Positions 46,216 to 57,286 of a stretch of DNA of 64,000 bases are shown one piece after another. Within the stretch, counting starts at the first letter, position 1. Each line of letters opens with the position of its first letter. A program made the translations under genes and the position numbers. Source of the DNA: Armillaria gallica (Eukaryota; Basidiomycota; Agaricomycetes; Agaricales; Physalacriaceae); NCBI GenBank assembly GCA_037576215.1, contig JBANDB010000016.1, positions 496,001-560,000 of the forward strand. The letters run 5' to 3'. The notes under the pieces were generated by a model. That model was not told the DNA's origin and searched no databases. It was given only the letters and a program-made list of their open reading frames with translations.

Positions 46216-47436
46216 ATGGCACCAATGCGCCCACACCAAAAGACAAGAACCGGTTGCAAAACATGCAAGCAACGCAAAGTCAAGGTACGTAGACATCAGT
46301 AAACTTTTTCAGCTGAGGTTGAGGTTGACATGACTTGCTAGTGCGACGAAAGTCTTCCTTTTTGCAACAACTGCACCAAACGAGATATAGAATGTGTCTG
46401 GGGAAATACTTCGCCAAGACCAGAATCAACTACCCCGGAACAGAGTACGATCATCGCCCAGTCAAGCTCCACCGAAAGCTCTCTCTCGTTATGGACTCGA
46501 GACGAAGGTTCATCTGAACTGTTAACTCTACACTTAATGCACCATTACACCACCTCCACTTCTTACTCCTTCTTCCCGGATCCCGACGCGTCGGCAGTCT
46601 GGAGAACTGTCATTCCCCAAATGGCATTTGACCCTCGAAATCGGTGTCTCCTCCAAGCCATCCTCGCGTTCTCCGCTCTCCATATTCACCGCCAGAACTC
46701 GACGTCCTCTCGATACGCCGAAATCGCTGCTGATTATTACAATCAGGCGAAAATCAGCTTACGCATGGCAGACGCGGACGAGGCAGCGGACATAAACTCG
46801 GTCCTCGTCGCGCTGACTCTCGTCTCACAATATGAATTCGCTATATCGCCGACAGTATTCTCACACCCCCGCGATTGGTACAACACTATGTGCGAAGTTC
46901 GCCGTAACAGTCTGAAGAACCGGACAGAGATCCAGTACAGTGTCATGCAATCGCTCATGGCTGCCATCGCACCACCACTTCTACCCCCGTCTCTAAATGA
47001 ACAGTTTCCGTCAACCTTGTCCTCCATCTTGAGCTCGGCCCCAGACGTTGAAGAGCTACACGACGCGTTAGTGCGCAAAGCCTATGAGGAGTCGATATAT
47101 TTCCTGGAGCGGGCATGGGGAGCTCCGTTTAATAAATGCGTGGGTTTGTGGTGGTATATGATGTCGAACACGTTCCTTCGTCTATTGGAAGAGGCGAGGC
47201 CCCGCGCGCTCATCATATTGGCGCACTACTGTGTCATGATGAAGCACGCCTCCGAGGATGGTCCGTGGTGGGTGAAGAAGAAATGGGGCGATGAGGCTGC
47301 GAAGATCGTCTTTACGCTTGACGCGCAATGGACTCCGTGTTTAGGATGGCTGTTGAGTCAGTTGGATCTAGGGCTTGGTAGCCAGGTTTTTGATCTCGCA
47401 GCCTGGGTTCATGTAGGAGACGGTGATCATTTCTAA
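46216..47436 (+). CDS. Zn2Cys6 fungal transcription factor, 387 aa, intact
   Basis: Exon 1 is 46216-46284; the intron 46285-46341 (57 bp, GTACGT...CTAG) falls inside the zinc cluster; exon 2 runs to TAA at 47434-47436. The N terminus carries the binuclear cluster CKTCKQRKVKC plus CNNC and C (CX2CX6CX6CX2CX6C), which binds DNA as in Gal4-type regulators. The following LTLHLMHHYTTSTSYSFF, a tryptophan, and AILAFSALHIHR match the Upc2/sterol-uptake-control-like group of fungal C6 proteins. The C-terminal region (ALIILAHYCVMMKH, WW, WGDEAAKIV, LGWLLSQLDL) is the usual helical regulatory domain. The start is the ATG closest to the cluster, preceded by no closer in-frame one. It is the only single-copy, clearly intact ordinary gene in the window and lies between the duplicated blocks. 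Targets unknown. Confidence 0.9.
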
Positions 47437-47439
47437 TGT

Positions 47440-48010
47440 GCACCACGCTGCAGAGAGATAGAATTTTGTAAATCACACCTGTCTAACTTTAGTAGATGAA
47501 AGGATTGTAACAATCTGGCGTTATCACTGCGTACACTTCGCCACCACTGTCCGTGTTCTCCGATTTTGTACGTAGTCCTAACCCGTAATATTTGGTTCAT
47601 GGAACGCGATGCCGGATTAGAATGCCAAGGAACACTTTATGCGTGTGCGTCCTGCTGCGGATATTGCTCTCATCAGTCTTCGAAAGCGAGGGCAGTGCTG
47701 AAGATTGCCACACTGTCAGGTTCGAGAAGTGGCTGAAACCTACGAAATGATATGTTTGAGGGAAGGTCGCGAACGTAGGTCCTTCTGAATACGAAAGGAA
47801 CAGGTCGCGGGATAGATTTATATGCAATATGGAAAAGGGAATGGGCTACCTTTGGAAAGGCAAAGGCGTTGGACGACAGGCGCCACCAATTTGTCCAACG
47901 TCACAGCATATTCGTCTTTGAATCGGGCAATGTTCGCCTGTTTGAACAAGGCTGTCATTCGACATTGATAATGGAAGACCGACGGAAGAAGGGTTCGAAC
48001 TCGGCGAGAA
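47440..48010. other. Stretch with no supported gene
   Basis: Downstream of the transcription factor. Nothing recognised before the motif at 48018. Confidence 0.3.
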
Positions 48011-48017
48011 CGAGTCC

Positions 48018-48049
48018 GGCCCGGGAAAATCGCGTCGATGGCGTGAGAA
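48018..48049 (+). promoter_or_regulatory. Upstream 34-bp motif, orphan copy
   Basis: GGCCCGGGAAAAT, then CGCGTCGATGGCGTGAGAA (one G-to-A change in the core). No plus-strand 4HB gene follows for 2.2 kb, where only relic 4HB-14 remains, so it may mark a deleted copy at the left edge of block II. Confidence 0.6.
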
Positions 48050-48149
48050 CCGACATTTCAAATGGCGACTTCTGGATTCTCGCATCCTGAAACGTTGCTA
48101 CCAATCAAGGTATTGGATTTCTTCACCTAGACGGTATTTCACGATTGGC

Positions 48150-48583
48150 CGAGAAGAACCCTCTGAAGCCACGGGGCTTGCGCCTAAAATCCTTGTTATC
48201 TTGCGTCATGCTTTGAAGATAGCTGAAACCGGACGGTTGAGTACCTGTTGAAGAAAAACATATAATAGAAGGCAGCTCACTCATCCATCTCTCTATAAAT
48301 ATCGCTATCACACGATGTTTCCTGTTCCCCTTGCATACGAACAAGGGTGTCGATGACAACAATTGTGTCTGCGATACTGTCACAGAGCTCCTTGGCACTT
48401 CTTATTCTTTCGTTTTGGCTATAAGACATAGAGTTAGCGACAACATTTGTACCGCATACGATGGCTAAACGAACCTCCAGGAGCTTGAAGACAACTACGG
48501 CGACCTTGGCCACATTCTCGATGTACGGTATGCCCGAAGCTTCAGCGAGGTTGGCGACTGAGACATGCGTTGAATGCGGACAT
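48150..48583 (-). pseudogene. 4HB-13: broken duplicate of 4HB-6
   Basis: The minus-strand ATG (48581-48583) is followed by a 2-bp deletion within the first ten codons compared with 4HB-6, shifting exon 1; the rest of exon 1 reads NLAEASGIPYIENVAKV in the shifted frame. Exon 2 has further small indels at its start. Exon 3 stops halfway (GF(R)GFFS) at a junction with the leader-like CGTGAAATACCGTCTAGGTG sequence near 48150, and exon 4 is gone. Confidence 0.82.
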
Positions 48584-48639
48584 GGTGGCTAGTGGTAAAA
48601 CTTGTGCTGTAGAAGGTGATGAAGAAGTCGTCGTCAAAC

Positions 48640-49580
48640 TCGCAGCGCTGTGACGTCGATGAATCGAGCTGTACGATATGATAAGATTAACACAGAACGT
48701 AAACATGGGCACTCACCGAGAGCAATATCCCGTGACAAATGAATGGGAACTAGCAGATGTCTCGAAGGCGAACGATTATTTACCACGTCCGGAGCTATGG
48801 TTGCTTTGTACTTCCTCAACGCCGTCACCATACTCTTGAAAGACTAGGTGCCCAATGTGGCATCAAATACCGTTCATCGACCACAATAATGAATAGCATA
48901 CGCTGGCGAAGGAGAATCTAAGAAAAATAAACGTAGTTAGTAGAAATTCGAGAATACGAACTGAGAAGAACTCACTCTATGTATACGTATGCCATCTAAG
49001 GCGTTGTAACATGATAACGTCCTGCATCCTCGCGACCCTCCCTGACTTAGTGAGTACTTGATGCACAACATCAATCAGCTAGACGGTATTCCAGGCGGTG
49101 CATCTTGCTCGGCTTCTCAATGTCCGTGAAATGCAATCATCCCCATATCCGTCATACGATGCCGGATTTCGATGGTAGCGCACGGACCAAACAACACCCG
49201 AAAGATGGAAGCGTCGTTGAGCGCAGCATACTTCTGGTACGTGACGGTGGCCTGTCACTCTGTTGCACTTAGGAGTCATGGAATGAATGTATATGGGACA
49301 AATGTGATGACAAGGGGCGACAACCTGCGCATCAATTTGAGTCCAAGATATATGCGCGCCTGTCAAAGATGTCAAATCATGATAATTCGACAGTAGCTAG
49401 TCGACGCCCGTTTTGTTTGCCACCTTCAAGAAAACTTTGGACCAAGTTGTCACCCCTGAGCTTGCTGTTCCGTTGCGATGACGGTTTCAGCGTTGACAAC
49501 GTTGAAGATAGAACACGGGCGCATGACAGGGTGTCGATATTGGTGCTTCGGATTATCGACGAGGTGAGTAAAAGCCGAAT
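48640..49580. other. Upstream region of 4HB-13, no separate gene supported
   Basis: Parallels 26300-27270. Includes the short conserved minus-strand frame 48634-48831 (RHLLVPIHLSRDIALGE) ending at a GTGAGT donor. Nothing else recognised. Confidence 0.4.
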
Positions 49581-49581
49581 A

Positions 49582-49615
49582 TTCCCACGCCATCAACGCG
49601 CATTTAGGTCGGGCC
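49582..49615 (-). promoter_or_regulatory. Upstream 34-bp motif (before 4HB-13)
   Basis: Minus-strand copy: GGCCCG, spacer, CGCGTTGATGGCGTGGGAA. It lies 1.0 kb upstream of 4HB-13 on the same strand, paralogous to 27276. Confidence 0.7.
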
Positions 49616-49619
49616 GGAT

Positions 49620-50300
49620 TAGCCGTTGCTCTCGACTCCGACCTCATAACTTCGTCCGACGGCACTCTCTTTAATGATTAACTTTCTGCGTTATATTTTC
49701 GGACCCTTAGTACGCTCTATTCTTACGAGCACGCGCCTCGCTTATAACTGACTCCATCCAGCGACGCTTTCCCGCAACCACCGCAGTCCTGTGGATTCGC
49801 TCTTTGTCTTACTTCCCTCTTGTGCATGGGATTTCGATCAGGCCGATTAGCATACCGTAATACTTTGCAACCAAGCACTTGTTACATGATGTTTGATAGT
49901 AAGCTGTAATCCATGGACTATCATCCGATGGAGATCACGATTAATATCCTGCTTCCCTTGCAATTGTATCTTCACTTATCACTCATTCCCTTTGTTGCAA
50001 ACAGCATTTCATGACTAGCTGCCAAAGGCCCTGTCACTCGCTAAAATTTTGCTTCGTTGAAGTCAAAGGAACCTGTGACGGCCAATGTCATTCACGCCGT
50101 TTGACACAAGATATTCCTGATATTCTGCTTTCTTGGACACCGTTTGTTCCCACCGAAGTCCATCATTTAACACTTCATTTGGTATGCCTTCAAGCGCTTC
50201 ACTGGAGATATTGTCTCACCTCATTTTACAGCACCTCTATGAATCGTCGCTCTGATACTAAACGATCTCCCTCTATAGTACATACCTTTCTAAGCACCCA
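49620..50300. other. Stretch with no supported gene
   Basis: Paralogous to 27320-28080; leader of the 4HB-14 relic. Confidence 0.3.
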
Positions 50301-50305
50301 TTCCT

Positions 50306-50397
50306 ATACCCGCCTTTAGCCAGCTTACTGGGCCTCATCAAAGCTTCCAATATACCATGCATCAAGGTCGCCGTAGCCCGTCATAGAGCTGCTCAAG
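50306..50397 (+). pseudogene. 4HB-14: relic, exon 1 only, start codon ATA
   Basis: Paralogue of 4HB-7. The ATG position reads ATA (50306-50308), and an extra base and a deletion break the frame before the AAG-GTA donor. Exons 2-4 are absent. Confidence 0.65.
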
Positions 50398-50399
50398 GT

Positions 50400-50884
50400 A
50401 ACAATACGGAAGTTGTCGCGTGTACAATGTTCCTCACAAAGGAGAGTATCATAGCCTTCAGGATACTCTCGAGGGAATAAATGTGGTAGCAAGTCGGTGT
50501 GTATGCATGCGTCTCAAACTAATATAGATTGTGTGTATGGTAGGAATACAAGGCGTTGAATAAATTGGTGCGATCTATGCTGAAAAGGCCTTCCAAGGCC
50601 ATGGCTGCAGCTTCATACAATGAATGGGAGTTCAGATAAGATTTGAAAAAAAGGACGGCTACATCTCTACAATATCAAAACGCATCAAAAGAATTAAATG
50701 TCAATAAGAAGGGCCATATGTTGACTTGAATTCCCTCTACACCAAAAAATGATTGAGCACAAGCCAACGACGGCAGAAAGAGGTGCTTACCGTGTTATCG
50801 TACAGGCCTGAAGACATAGCCAAACAATACTAAAATCCCGGAAGCGGTGAGCATGCGAAGAACTAGCAAAGAAGAGAAACATGC
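50400..50884. other. Stretch with no supported gene
   Basis: Downstream flank of HMG gene 2, conserved with 28200-28638. Confidence 0.3.
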
Positions 50885-51857
50885 TCACATTAATCTCACT
50901 GAGCAGGCTTCGGTTATCAAAATACTCATTAGTGGGGATCTCGAAATGGACCTGAAGTTAATTTTGAGTAAAAGGCACTCGGAGCAACAAATGCAAAGAC
51001 TCACCATATATTCCGTTTCGAAGGAAGCCACGGCGGAAAAGAAGTGGCTCTCATCATGAGAGTTCATATACAGAGTACTGGAATTGAACTGATGTTCTGT
51101 CGCCTCTGTCATACACACGTACGGCTTGGGAACAGTAGGCTGAGCATGTATAGGAGAGCGTGTTTGTTGTTGAGAGACGCGCTTCTTCGGGGGCTGGACC
51201 GGGGGTGTCCTCGGTATCGGGGGCATATTCCTCATCGCATCCTCTAAATCCGAGCCACTCATCCCAGACGACATCAAATGAGCAATGTCCTTGGCCCTAT
51301 TGATGTGATCCTTCGATTTACGCCGCACGTTCCTCTTTTTGATCTCCGTGGCACGCCTCCGGGGTTGGTAATCGTAGTCAGGGTAGAGCTTCTGGTGTCT
51401 CTTCCTGTCCTCTCGAGCACGACGATAGTAGTGAGCCTTTTCGTCCTCCGAGAGGTTCTTCCACAGCTGTCCGATGATCCTGGAGAGGTGGTGACTATCG
51501 TGCTCGGCGCCTTTGGGAATCAAGTTCTTGTCGACGACGTCTTTGCGGAAGATGAAGTAGCAGTTCAAAGGTCGGGGGATACGATTCTTCTTATGAGAAG
51601 AATCATTGGTGGAGGAGAATTCGTCGGAGTGAGAAGAAGAGGAGGATGGAGATGGAGATGGAGTGTCGATGAACTCGGGTATCGAAGGGCGGTATCTGGG
51701 TATGGAGACATGACAACTTTGAAGACATACTGCTGAGGTTGGCTAGCATGGACATAGGCTGGAACAGAGCGTCAGCACAGAGTCGGACGCGTAGTAACCA
51801 AGTCCACGTACCATAGTGCTCGTTAGAGTGCTGGTGAGAGTGAACAAAGCTGGACAT
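50885..51857 (-). pseudogene. HMG-box transcription factor, copy 2, frameshifted before the box
   Basis: Start ATG 51855-51857; first exon and a 53-bp GT...AG intron as in copy 1. Near 51680-51700 the sequence encoding the PYPDTEPPTPEF region is one base shorter than in copy 1, so the N-terminal frame leaves the box frame. The box itself is open and conserved (PLNCYFIFRKDVVDKNLIP, HLSRIIGQLWKNLSEDEKA, LYPDYDYQPRRR), as is the basic C-terminal region. If an internal start were used, a box-containing protein of about 227 residues is possible. I call it a pseudogene, with that alternative open. Confidence 0.75.
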
Positions 51858-51899
51858 GATGAGGAGGATGAGCGCGACAAAAGGAGACAAAGAAGTAAG

Positions 51900-54200
51900 C
51901 AGTCGAGTCCCCCCATTTTATATTTGCGGACACAGGCATTCTCGACATGACGATCACAGGGAGAGGTTGAATGCGATCAAAAACCCGTTCACTTTTGACA
52001 GCTCGTCGTCTGAGAAAGGAAATTGTGTGACATTCCTAGAGGGTACCCTTTCACATGTTCGTTAACTGAGTGGTAAAGTTCCCACGATTGTTATAAAAGT
52101 GACAAAGTGAAGGGGCTGGCCGAAAACAGGTGAATGCAAAACCAAATGTAGAACGTGATCTTTTCACTCCCAAATCCAGTGCTCGTCGCGTCGAGGTTTC
52201 AAGGATATCATCTGAATTTGGTCATAGAATGCCATGGTGGAATCAGCGGTCTGAAAAGATGAGGTTGTGTTTGCTGCCTGGCTCAAATGCGTGAGAGTTC
52301 GCAGCGAATACTTTGGTTTAGTGGACACTCAATGGACACTCGGGAGTCAGAAGACGGGAGATGGTAGAAGGCACCCTGAAGAAAATGAATATGGAGTCAC
52401 CCGAGATACTTAAGTTAGATATGCGGCTGCGAACCATCGTGGGCACAGTAAACAAATGAATGAAAGCCTAAAGACCATAGAATCGGTGCGCACAAGATGT
52501 CTGCTTCGCCACTGCATTGAAACAGCTGAGGGAATGGGAGGAATATATGCTTACAAGAACGGAGAACATTTATTGTGCCCTACCCTGTACTGATCACCCT
52601 TTGTTACAGAAAAGGAACTGGTCATTTTTGATCTAAGAACTGACCGTAAGTCGGCGTTTATATAGGCGCGTGCTGCTGTAACTGCTCCGAACTGGCTCAC
52701 AGCGCCGTTATGGCTATTGATTCGACATTCTGGCAGTCGTAAGCCATCGCCGGCACGCCCTGCACGGTATTAGTTATGCGCGCGTTCAGGAGCGACACCA
52801 GTGAGCTACGGTGGACTTTCCAGGCGATGGAGGACCATATGACAATGGATATTGGGATCCGCGGTGCGCCGAACAACCACATCTTCGATTTTGACGAGTC
52901 ACGACAGTCGCTATTTGTTTCAAAGATTAGATCATGTCCGATAAGCATCGAAGGAGGTGAAAACTTGTGTCAATGTTGGCGTCGAGTGCGACTCTGTTCA
53001 TAGGACGGAGTCGCGATTACGAGCAAAGGCCTCTCATACAGAAATGATATGGACAAAAAATGCATGCCCTAAACGCGGACCCTAGGGAATGTAAGGTCAG
53101 CTTTACAGTAGAAATTTGTGCAAAGACATACTATATATAAAGCAGGATCTATCGAGGTCCTCAGGCCTCACCCAAACCAACACACTCTACCAGTCGTACG
53201 CAGGCCCTTCCACCATATTGTCACCCAAATAAAGTCTCTTGATTCATCTGTAAGCCTTTCTTCCGCTATCAGTGTGTTGATTAACGGTTACACGAAGACA
53301 ACGCGTCTCTGACGAGAAAAAGCGATGGCGATGATAACTCGACGGGGTAGAGAGCTATTGGAATTGCATTCGGCACTAGCAACGGTCTTACACCCTGTTC
53401 GAGGGCGACTCCCGTTACTCTGTGCCAATGGTGATGCGCAGCTGACCACAGTAATCTCAGTTCACCACCGTCATGCATCCATCCCCGGCGCGTCATATAC
53501 GGGATCCGTACACGAATATATCGTGTAGTCCTCACCAGCCGGCCCTTGCTAAATCGCACATTCTGCTACCGTCCCAAAGATAAAGCGATACCCCAACAAT
53601 GATACTTCCAATGTTACGGCCGAGCCATAGACGGCGATTTTCCTCTGTCTAGCGGGCGTACGCGTTCTTAGTTTGGGTTCCGTGAACAAGACAGCGACCA
53701 ATCCATTCCTCTGCTATTGGCTGTCATCTGCGTCTGTGGCCAGTGGTCATTCAGAGGTTGGGCACTTTAGTGTTGTCGACACGCTATGGCATGATAGCGA
53801 TCCCGCAATAAGCTTGATAGCTGTTCCTCCTCCAGGCTCGTAGTTAGGAGCCTGTTACCAGTCAAGAAGTGAATCGGCAGTCAAAGCGGGCGTATTGGAG
53901 AGGAAAGACACGGTTTATGACGCCTTTGTGTACTGTAAATATGTATCAGCTAGGCTTGACCGTGAAAGACGGTTGACTACCTTTCAGCCGACGCGACTAA
54001 TGAGAAATTAGCCTATCAGAGGGCATGATCCGTCGATGTCAAGAACAGCCAGTTGCTGCTCGCTAAACCGACACCCTAGTAATCCTGATGTATGCGCATA
54101 ACGAGTCTGGACCTGCTGAATACCCAGGATATAACTTCTCCATTATTCACATAGGGCCAATGGGGTTTGTACAGCATCTGCGGTGGCGGCGGTTAGTCTA
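51900..54200. other. Conserved intergenic stretch of block II, no supported gene
   Basis: Parallels 29665-31930. Contains the CAGCTG box copy at 52500-52530. Confidence 0.4.
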
Positions 54201-54202
54201 TT

Positions 54203-55143
54203 ATGAAGAAGGAGAGACATGAAGCACTTACGCAACGCCGTCCACCGATACCGGATAATCCTGAGGTTATCGATGATAACTCGATCCATCTATACAGTGT
54301 TCCGCTTGGAGCAGGAATAATCCTGACCATCCCCAAGCACACAACGAAGAATTTTGCTCGCTGTCAGTCCTCGTCTTCGGAACCGTTGTTAAAGTAATGA
54401 ACACAGACGAAGAGAGAGCCATTCGCCTAAAGCCTGATGCTGATCTTCGAGTTGACCGAACCAAGGTATGACGACATTCATCGCACCCATTGTCGTGGTA
54501 AAGAGGAACCTGGCGTCAGTTTTGGCAGCTGGTAGATGCCAGATATTGAATGCGCATGGCAATTTCAGAGCGCACCGATTGGAAAGGCTAGAAAATGCCA
54601 ACATCAAGACACAAAAACTCCATATATAGAAGCAAAGTACTTAGATACCGAAACAGACAGTGCATCCCTCGAGCATTCGTTTCGTCCCAATGCCGAGAAC
54701 GACTGCCATTGGTGTCGCATTGCCATGGATTCATCCAAACCCAGCACATGTGCAGTACTACGACCCCACCGCGCCTTACACAGGAACTATATGAAAGCAT
54801 AGTACTCTACATACCTATTACCGAAACAGACATTCGTTTTGTCACAATACCGAGAGCGAAAGCCATTGGTGTCGTATTGACGTCCAAATCCAGCACATGC
54901 ACAGTGCTACAACCCCACCGTGCGCAGCCTTCTGCCGTAGCAGTCACTGATCTTGTATCGCTACCGTCTAGGATCCAGATTCCAAAGCTGAAGGCAGATG
55001 CGGCTGTGGGAATGGACCACAATTTACTGCTCAGAATATCTAGTGATGCGTCTGTGGGTGTGAAAGACGAGACAGCGCAGGTTGATGATGTGGAGAGGGA
55101 CAAGAGGGCGGCGGGAGAGGCCAGAGCTGTCGGTCGAAAATGA
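54203..55143 (+). other. Unidentified coding-like stretch, copy 2
   Basis: Paralogue of 31935-32694. The segment ending in a GTATGA donor near 54466 keeps the frame (GTVVKVMNTDEERAIRLKP), and the 3' part (54780-55143) has one open frame through VTIPRAKAIGVVLTSKSS and RIQIPKLKADAAVGMDHNLL to TGA. The middle carries a local tandem duplication. Family unknown. Confidence 0.35.
54607..54925 (+). repeat. Local tandem duplication inside block II
   Basis: Units at about 54607-54776 and 54780-54925 share ACCGAAACAGACA, CCATTGGTGTCG and ATCCAAA(T/C)CCAGCACATG in the same order. Block I has a single unit (about 32340-32470). It therefore arose after the block duplication, or was lost once. Confidence 0.7.
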
Positions 55144-55149
55144 CGGAAA

Positions 55150-55744
55150 CCCATTGTTGGGGAATGTAACAGATATCAGTAATACAAGGCTGTGGAACAT
55201 ATGAGCAGGACCTTCTGACAGCGCCAACCTTGAAAGTTACGCACGTAGTACTAGGTGAAACACCCTCATTCATTGCTCATTCACATCTCCGCCCTGCATG
55301 GCGAATGGTTTGGAAGCTGCGTCGCTCTGAAACGAGAATGACTTCATTCCTGTCGTCAGCTTAAATATTCGTTCAGCACCATGACGGCACAGTTCCCAGA
55401 AGGAAGGTGCGATTGATGAGAGTGTCCAATGAGGGATGGAAAGTGCCGAGACCTACCTTCGGACATCAAAATAGTTCGCCGGCACAATTGGTCTCCTGAT
55501 GTTCGAGCCTCAGAATCTCGGGCTAGTATAGAGGGCTTATCTTCTTGCCTTGTCCCCACCGAGCCATCTCTTGGCGAACAATATCTTCTGTGCACGTTAG
55601 TATTGTCATGTAACATCTGTAACTATACTGCAATGTAAAAGAAACCCCACGAAAACTTTGGAGATTGACTATCCGATATGTCCGATATGCTCGTTGCTGA
55701 CGTGATTAAATTATCATGTCATGTCATGAGGCCGAGGACCAACA
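55150..55744. other. Stretch with no supported gene
   Basis: Parallels 32700-33357; downstream flank of 4HB-15. Confidence 0.3.
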
Positions 55745-56486
55745 AATGAAGGTATTCGGTTTTTCATCAAGCTAAAAAAAAAAGGGTAGACTTTGTGATT
55801 CGGATCATGATCTCGTCTGATGTCGGTTCCACCAAATCCGTGAACCGCCCCACAGCGCCATCCTTCAAATCCTGTACCACGATGTGAACTTGGATGACTT
55901 CCGAAAAGCAGTCACCCATTAAATGGATCTACCAGCACAATAGGTCAGCCTATCGCCCTCGTAAGTTGGAAAGTGAACGTACCAGGAAATCTATTTTCAA
56001 GTCGTCCACACATTTCCTGTAAACCTGAATGGCATCTCTGAACTCATCGACATTAAAGATGCCTTTGATGCCACGGTGCTTCCACTGCGCATCTGTCAGA
56101 TCTTGGGCTATTCTCCCGAGGTCTCTGCCATTTCATCATGGGCTGTTGGGGATATACAGCAACAAAATAGCGACTCACTCTGCCATTGCGCCACCAAAGG
56201 TCCTCGAAATATGGAGCCGCACATTCCCCGTGCATACCGACAAGGGTATCGATAACGATAATTGTGTTCCCAATGCTCTCGGAGAGCTCCTTTGCATCTT
56301 TCTTGTTTTTTCCCTTTTTCTACAGGCAACCCAAGGTAAGAGGAAGATATGGTACGGCAGAGACGGGATACGAACCTCAAGCAGTTCAAAGACAGCTACG
56401 GCGACTTTGGCTAGCTTTTCGACATAGGGTACACCGGAAGCTTTGGCAATGTTGGCGACTTGGAGACAGACGCTAAGAGCGGGCAT
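55745..56486 (-). pseudogene. 4HB-15: duplicate of 4HB-8 with a 1-bp insertion
   Basis: The minus-strand ATG is 56484-56486. Exon 1 is open (CLQVANIAKASGVPYVEKLA) and introns 1-3 keep GT...AG. Exon 2 has one extra base relative to 4HB-8 in the FEDICGAM region (about 56190), which shifts exon 3 out of frame to an early stop. Exon 3 and 4 sequence is otherwise well conserved, including the ten-base T tract, so the lesion is young. Confidence 0.83.
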
Positions 56487-56738
56487 GGTGGTGGTTTCTG
56501 AGAAAGAAAGTTGTGCTGTAAATTGCTGTACAGAACCGTGCGCTTAATCGCTACAGTACGGCAGGGAGGTTATTGGATGCTGTAGAACACGATAAGATAG
56601 CCGAAACATCTATCCCCATGATGCTTGCCGAGAACGACACTACATCGTAGGTCGGAGGAGAGGCAAGCTATCCTTTTCGTTCTAAAAAAGAAAGACGTCG
56701 CATTATCTACATAGGATTGGACACCAAGGACGGCATAT

Positions 56739-56959
56739 TGTTGAGGTATATGGTAATTACCGATACAACTACGCACCTGTAGATAGACATATTTGTATAT
56801 ATTATTTTCCAAAGCTCCCGCAGCCGGCAGCCACATAGCGCCACCCGCTCTTTCTTGTTTCCTCAGTTCGTCATCATTACGACTGAGGTATGTTTCGTAT
56901 TTACTCATTTAATCTACTATTACTTACTCCTGATGTAGCATCTCATTTAGACTTCATCA
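56739..56959 (+). repeat. 5' LTR of the copia element
   Basis: 221 bp, TG...CA. Contains TATATATT near 56809 and, at 56888-56938, a 51-bp segment GTATGT...GATGTAG that looks like an intron. Confidence 0.95.
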
Positions 56960-57042
56960 GGTAATATATTGAGTTTGTCATCATTACGACTGAGCATCTC
57001 ATTTAGACTTCATCAGGTTATGGGCCCCGCGCTCTAACCGAC
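56960..57042 (+). other. Copia leader: spliced LTR-tail copy and primer-binding site
   Basis: After 12 bases the leader repeats the LTR end (56972-57015), precisely lacking the 51-bp GT...AG segment: AGTTTGTCATCATTACGACT, GAG, then CATCTCATTTAGACTTCATC, A. Next comes GGTTATGGGCCCC (57016-57028), the complement of GGGCCCAUAACC, the anticodon loop of initiator tRNA-Met, with complementarity continuing into D-arm-like sequence (GCTCTAACCGAC). Internal tRNA priming of this kind is known for Copia. Confidence 0.7.
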
Positions 57043-57286
57043 CTCGATCTCGTGCTCAGACTGTTCCGGACGTCCTCGCCCCTTCGTGCCTCTCTTGTGA
57101 CCACCATATCAAGGTTTCACTTTGATTCGTGCTTCTTTTTCCCATCCCGGAGTTACACTCTGGTTCCTTTTTGATCCCGGTCTTTTTCTGCTGGCACTGC
57201 CACGTCATAGGGGATCACGTGATCAAATCGCCACGTCGTAGCACGTCATGTGACTTCCGTCCGATCCGAATTCCACTTATTCCTTA

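Noticed and set aside
28639..51857. HMG genes as a mating-type locus
   Set aside because: No homeodomain pair, pheromone, receptor or MIP-like neighbour; an HMG box alone does not define a mating locus in basidiomycetes.
11170..55790. T tracts at 4HB gene ends read as poly(A) tails of processed pseudogenes
   Set aside because: The tract is T on the sense strand and the copies keep their introns, so retrotransposed mRNA is excluded.
57016..57042. Possible tRNA gene fragment
   Set aside because: Only an anticodon/D-arm complement at the primer-binding position of the copia element; no full cloverleaf.
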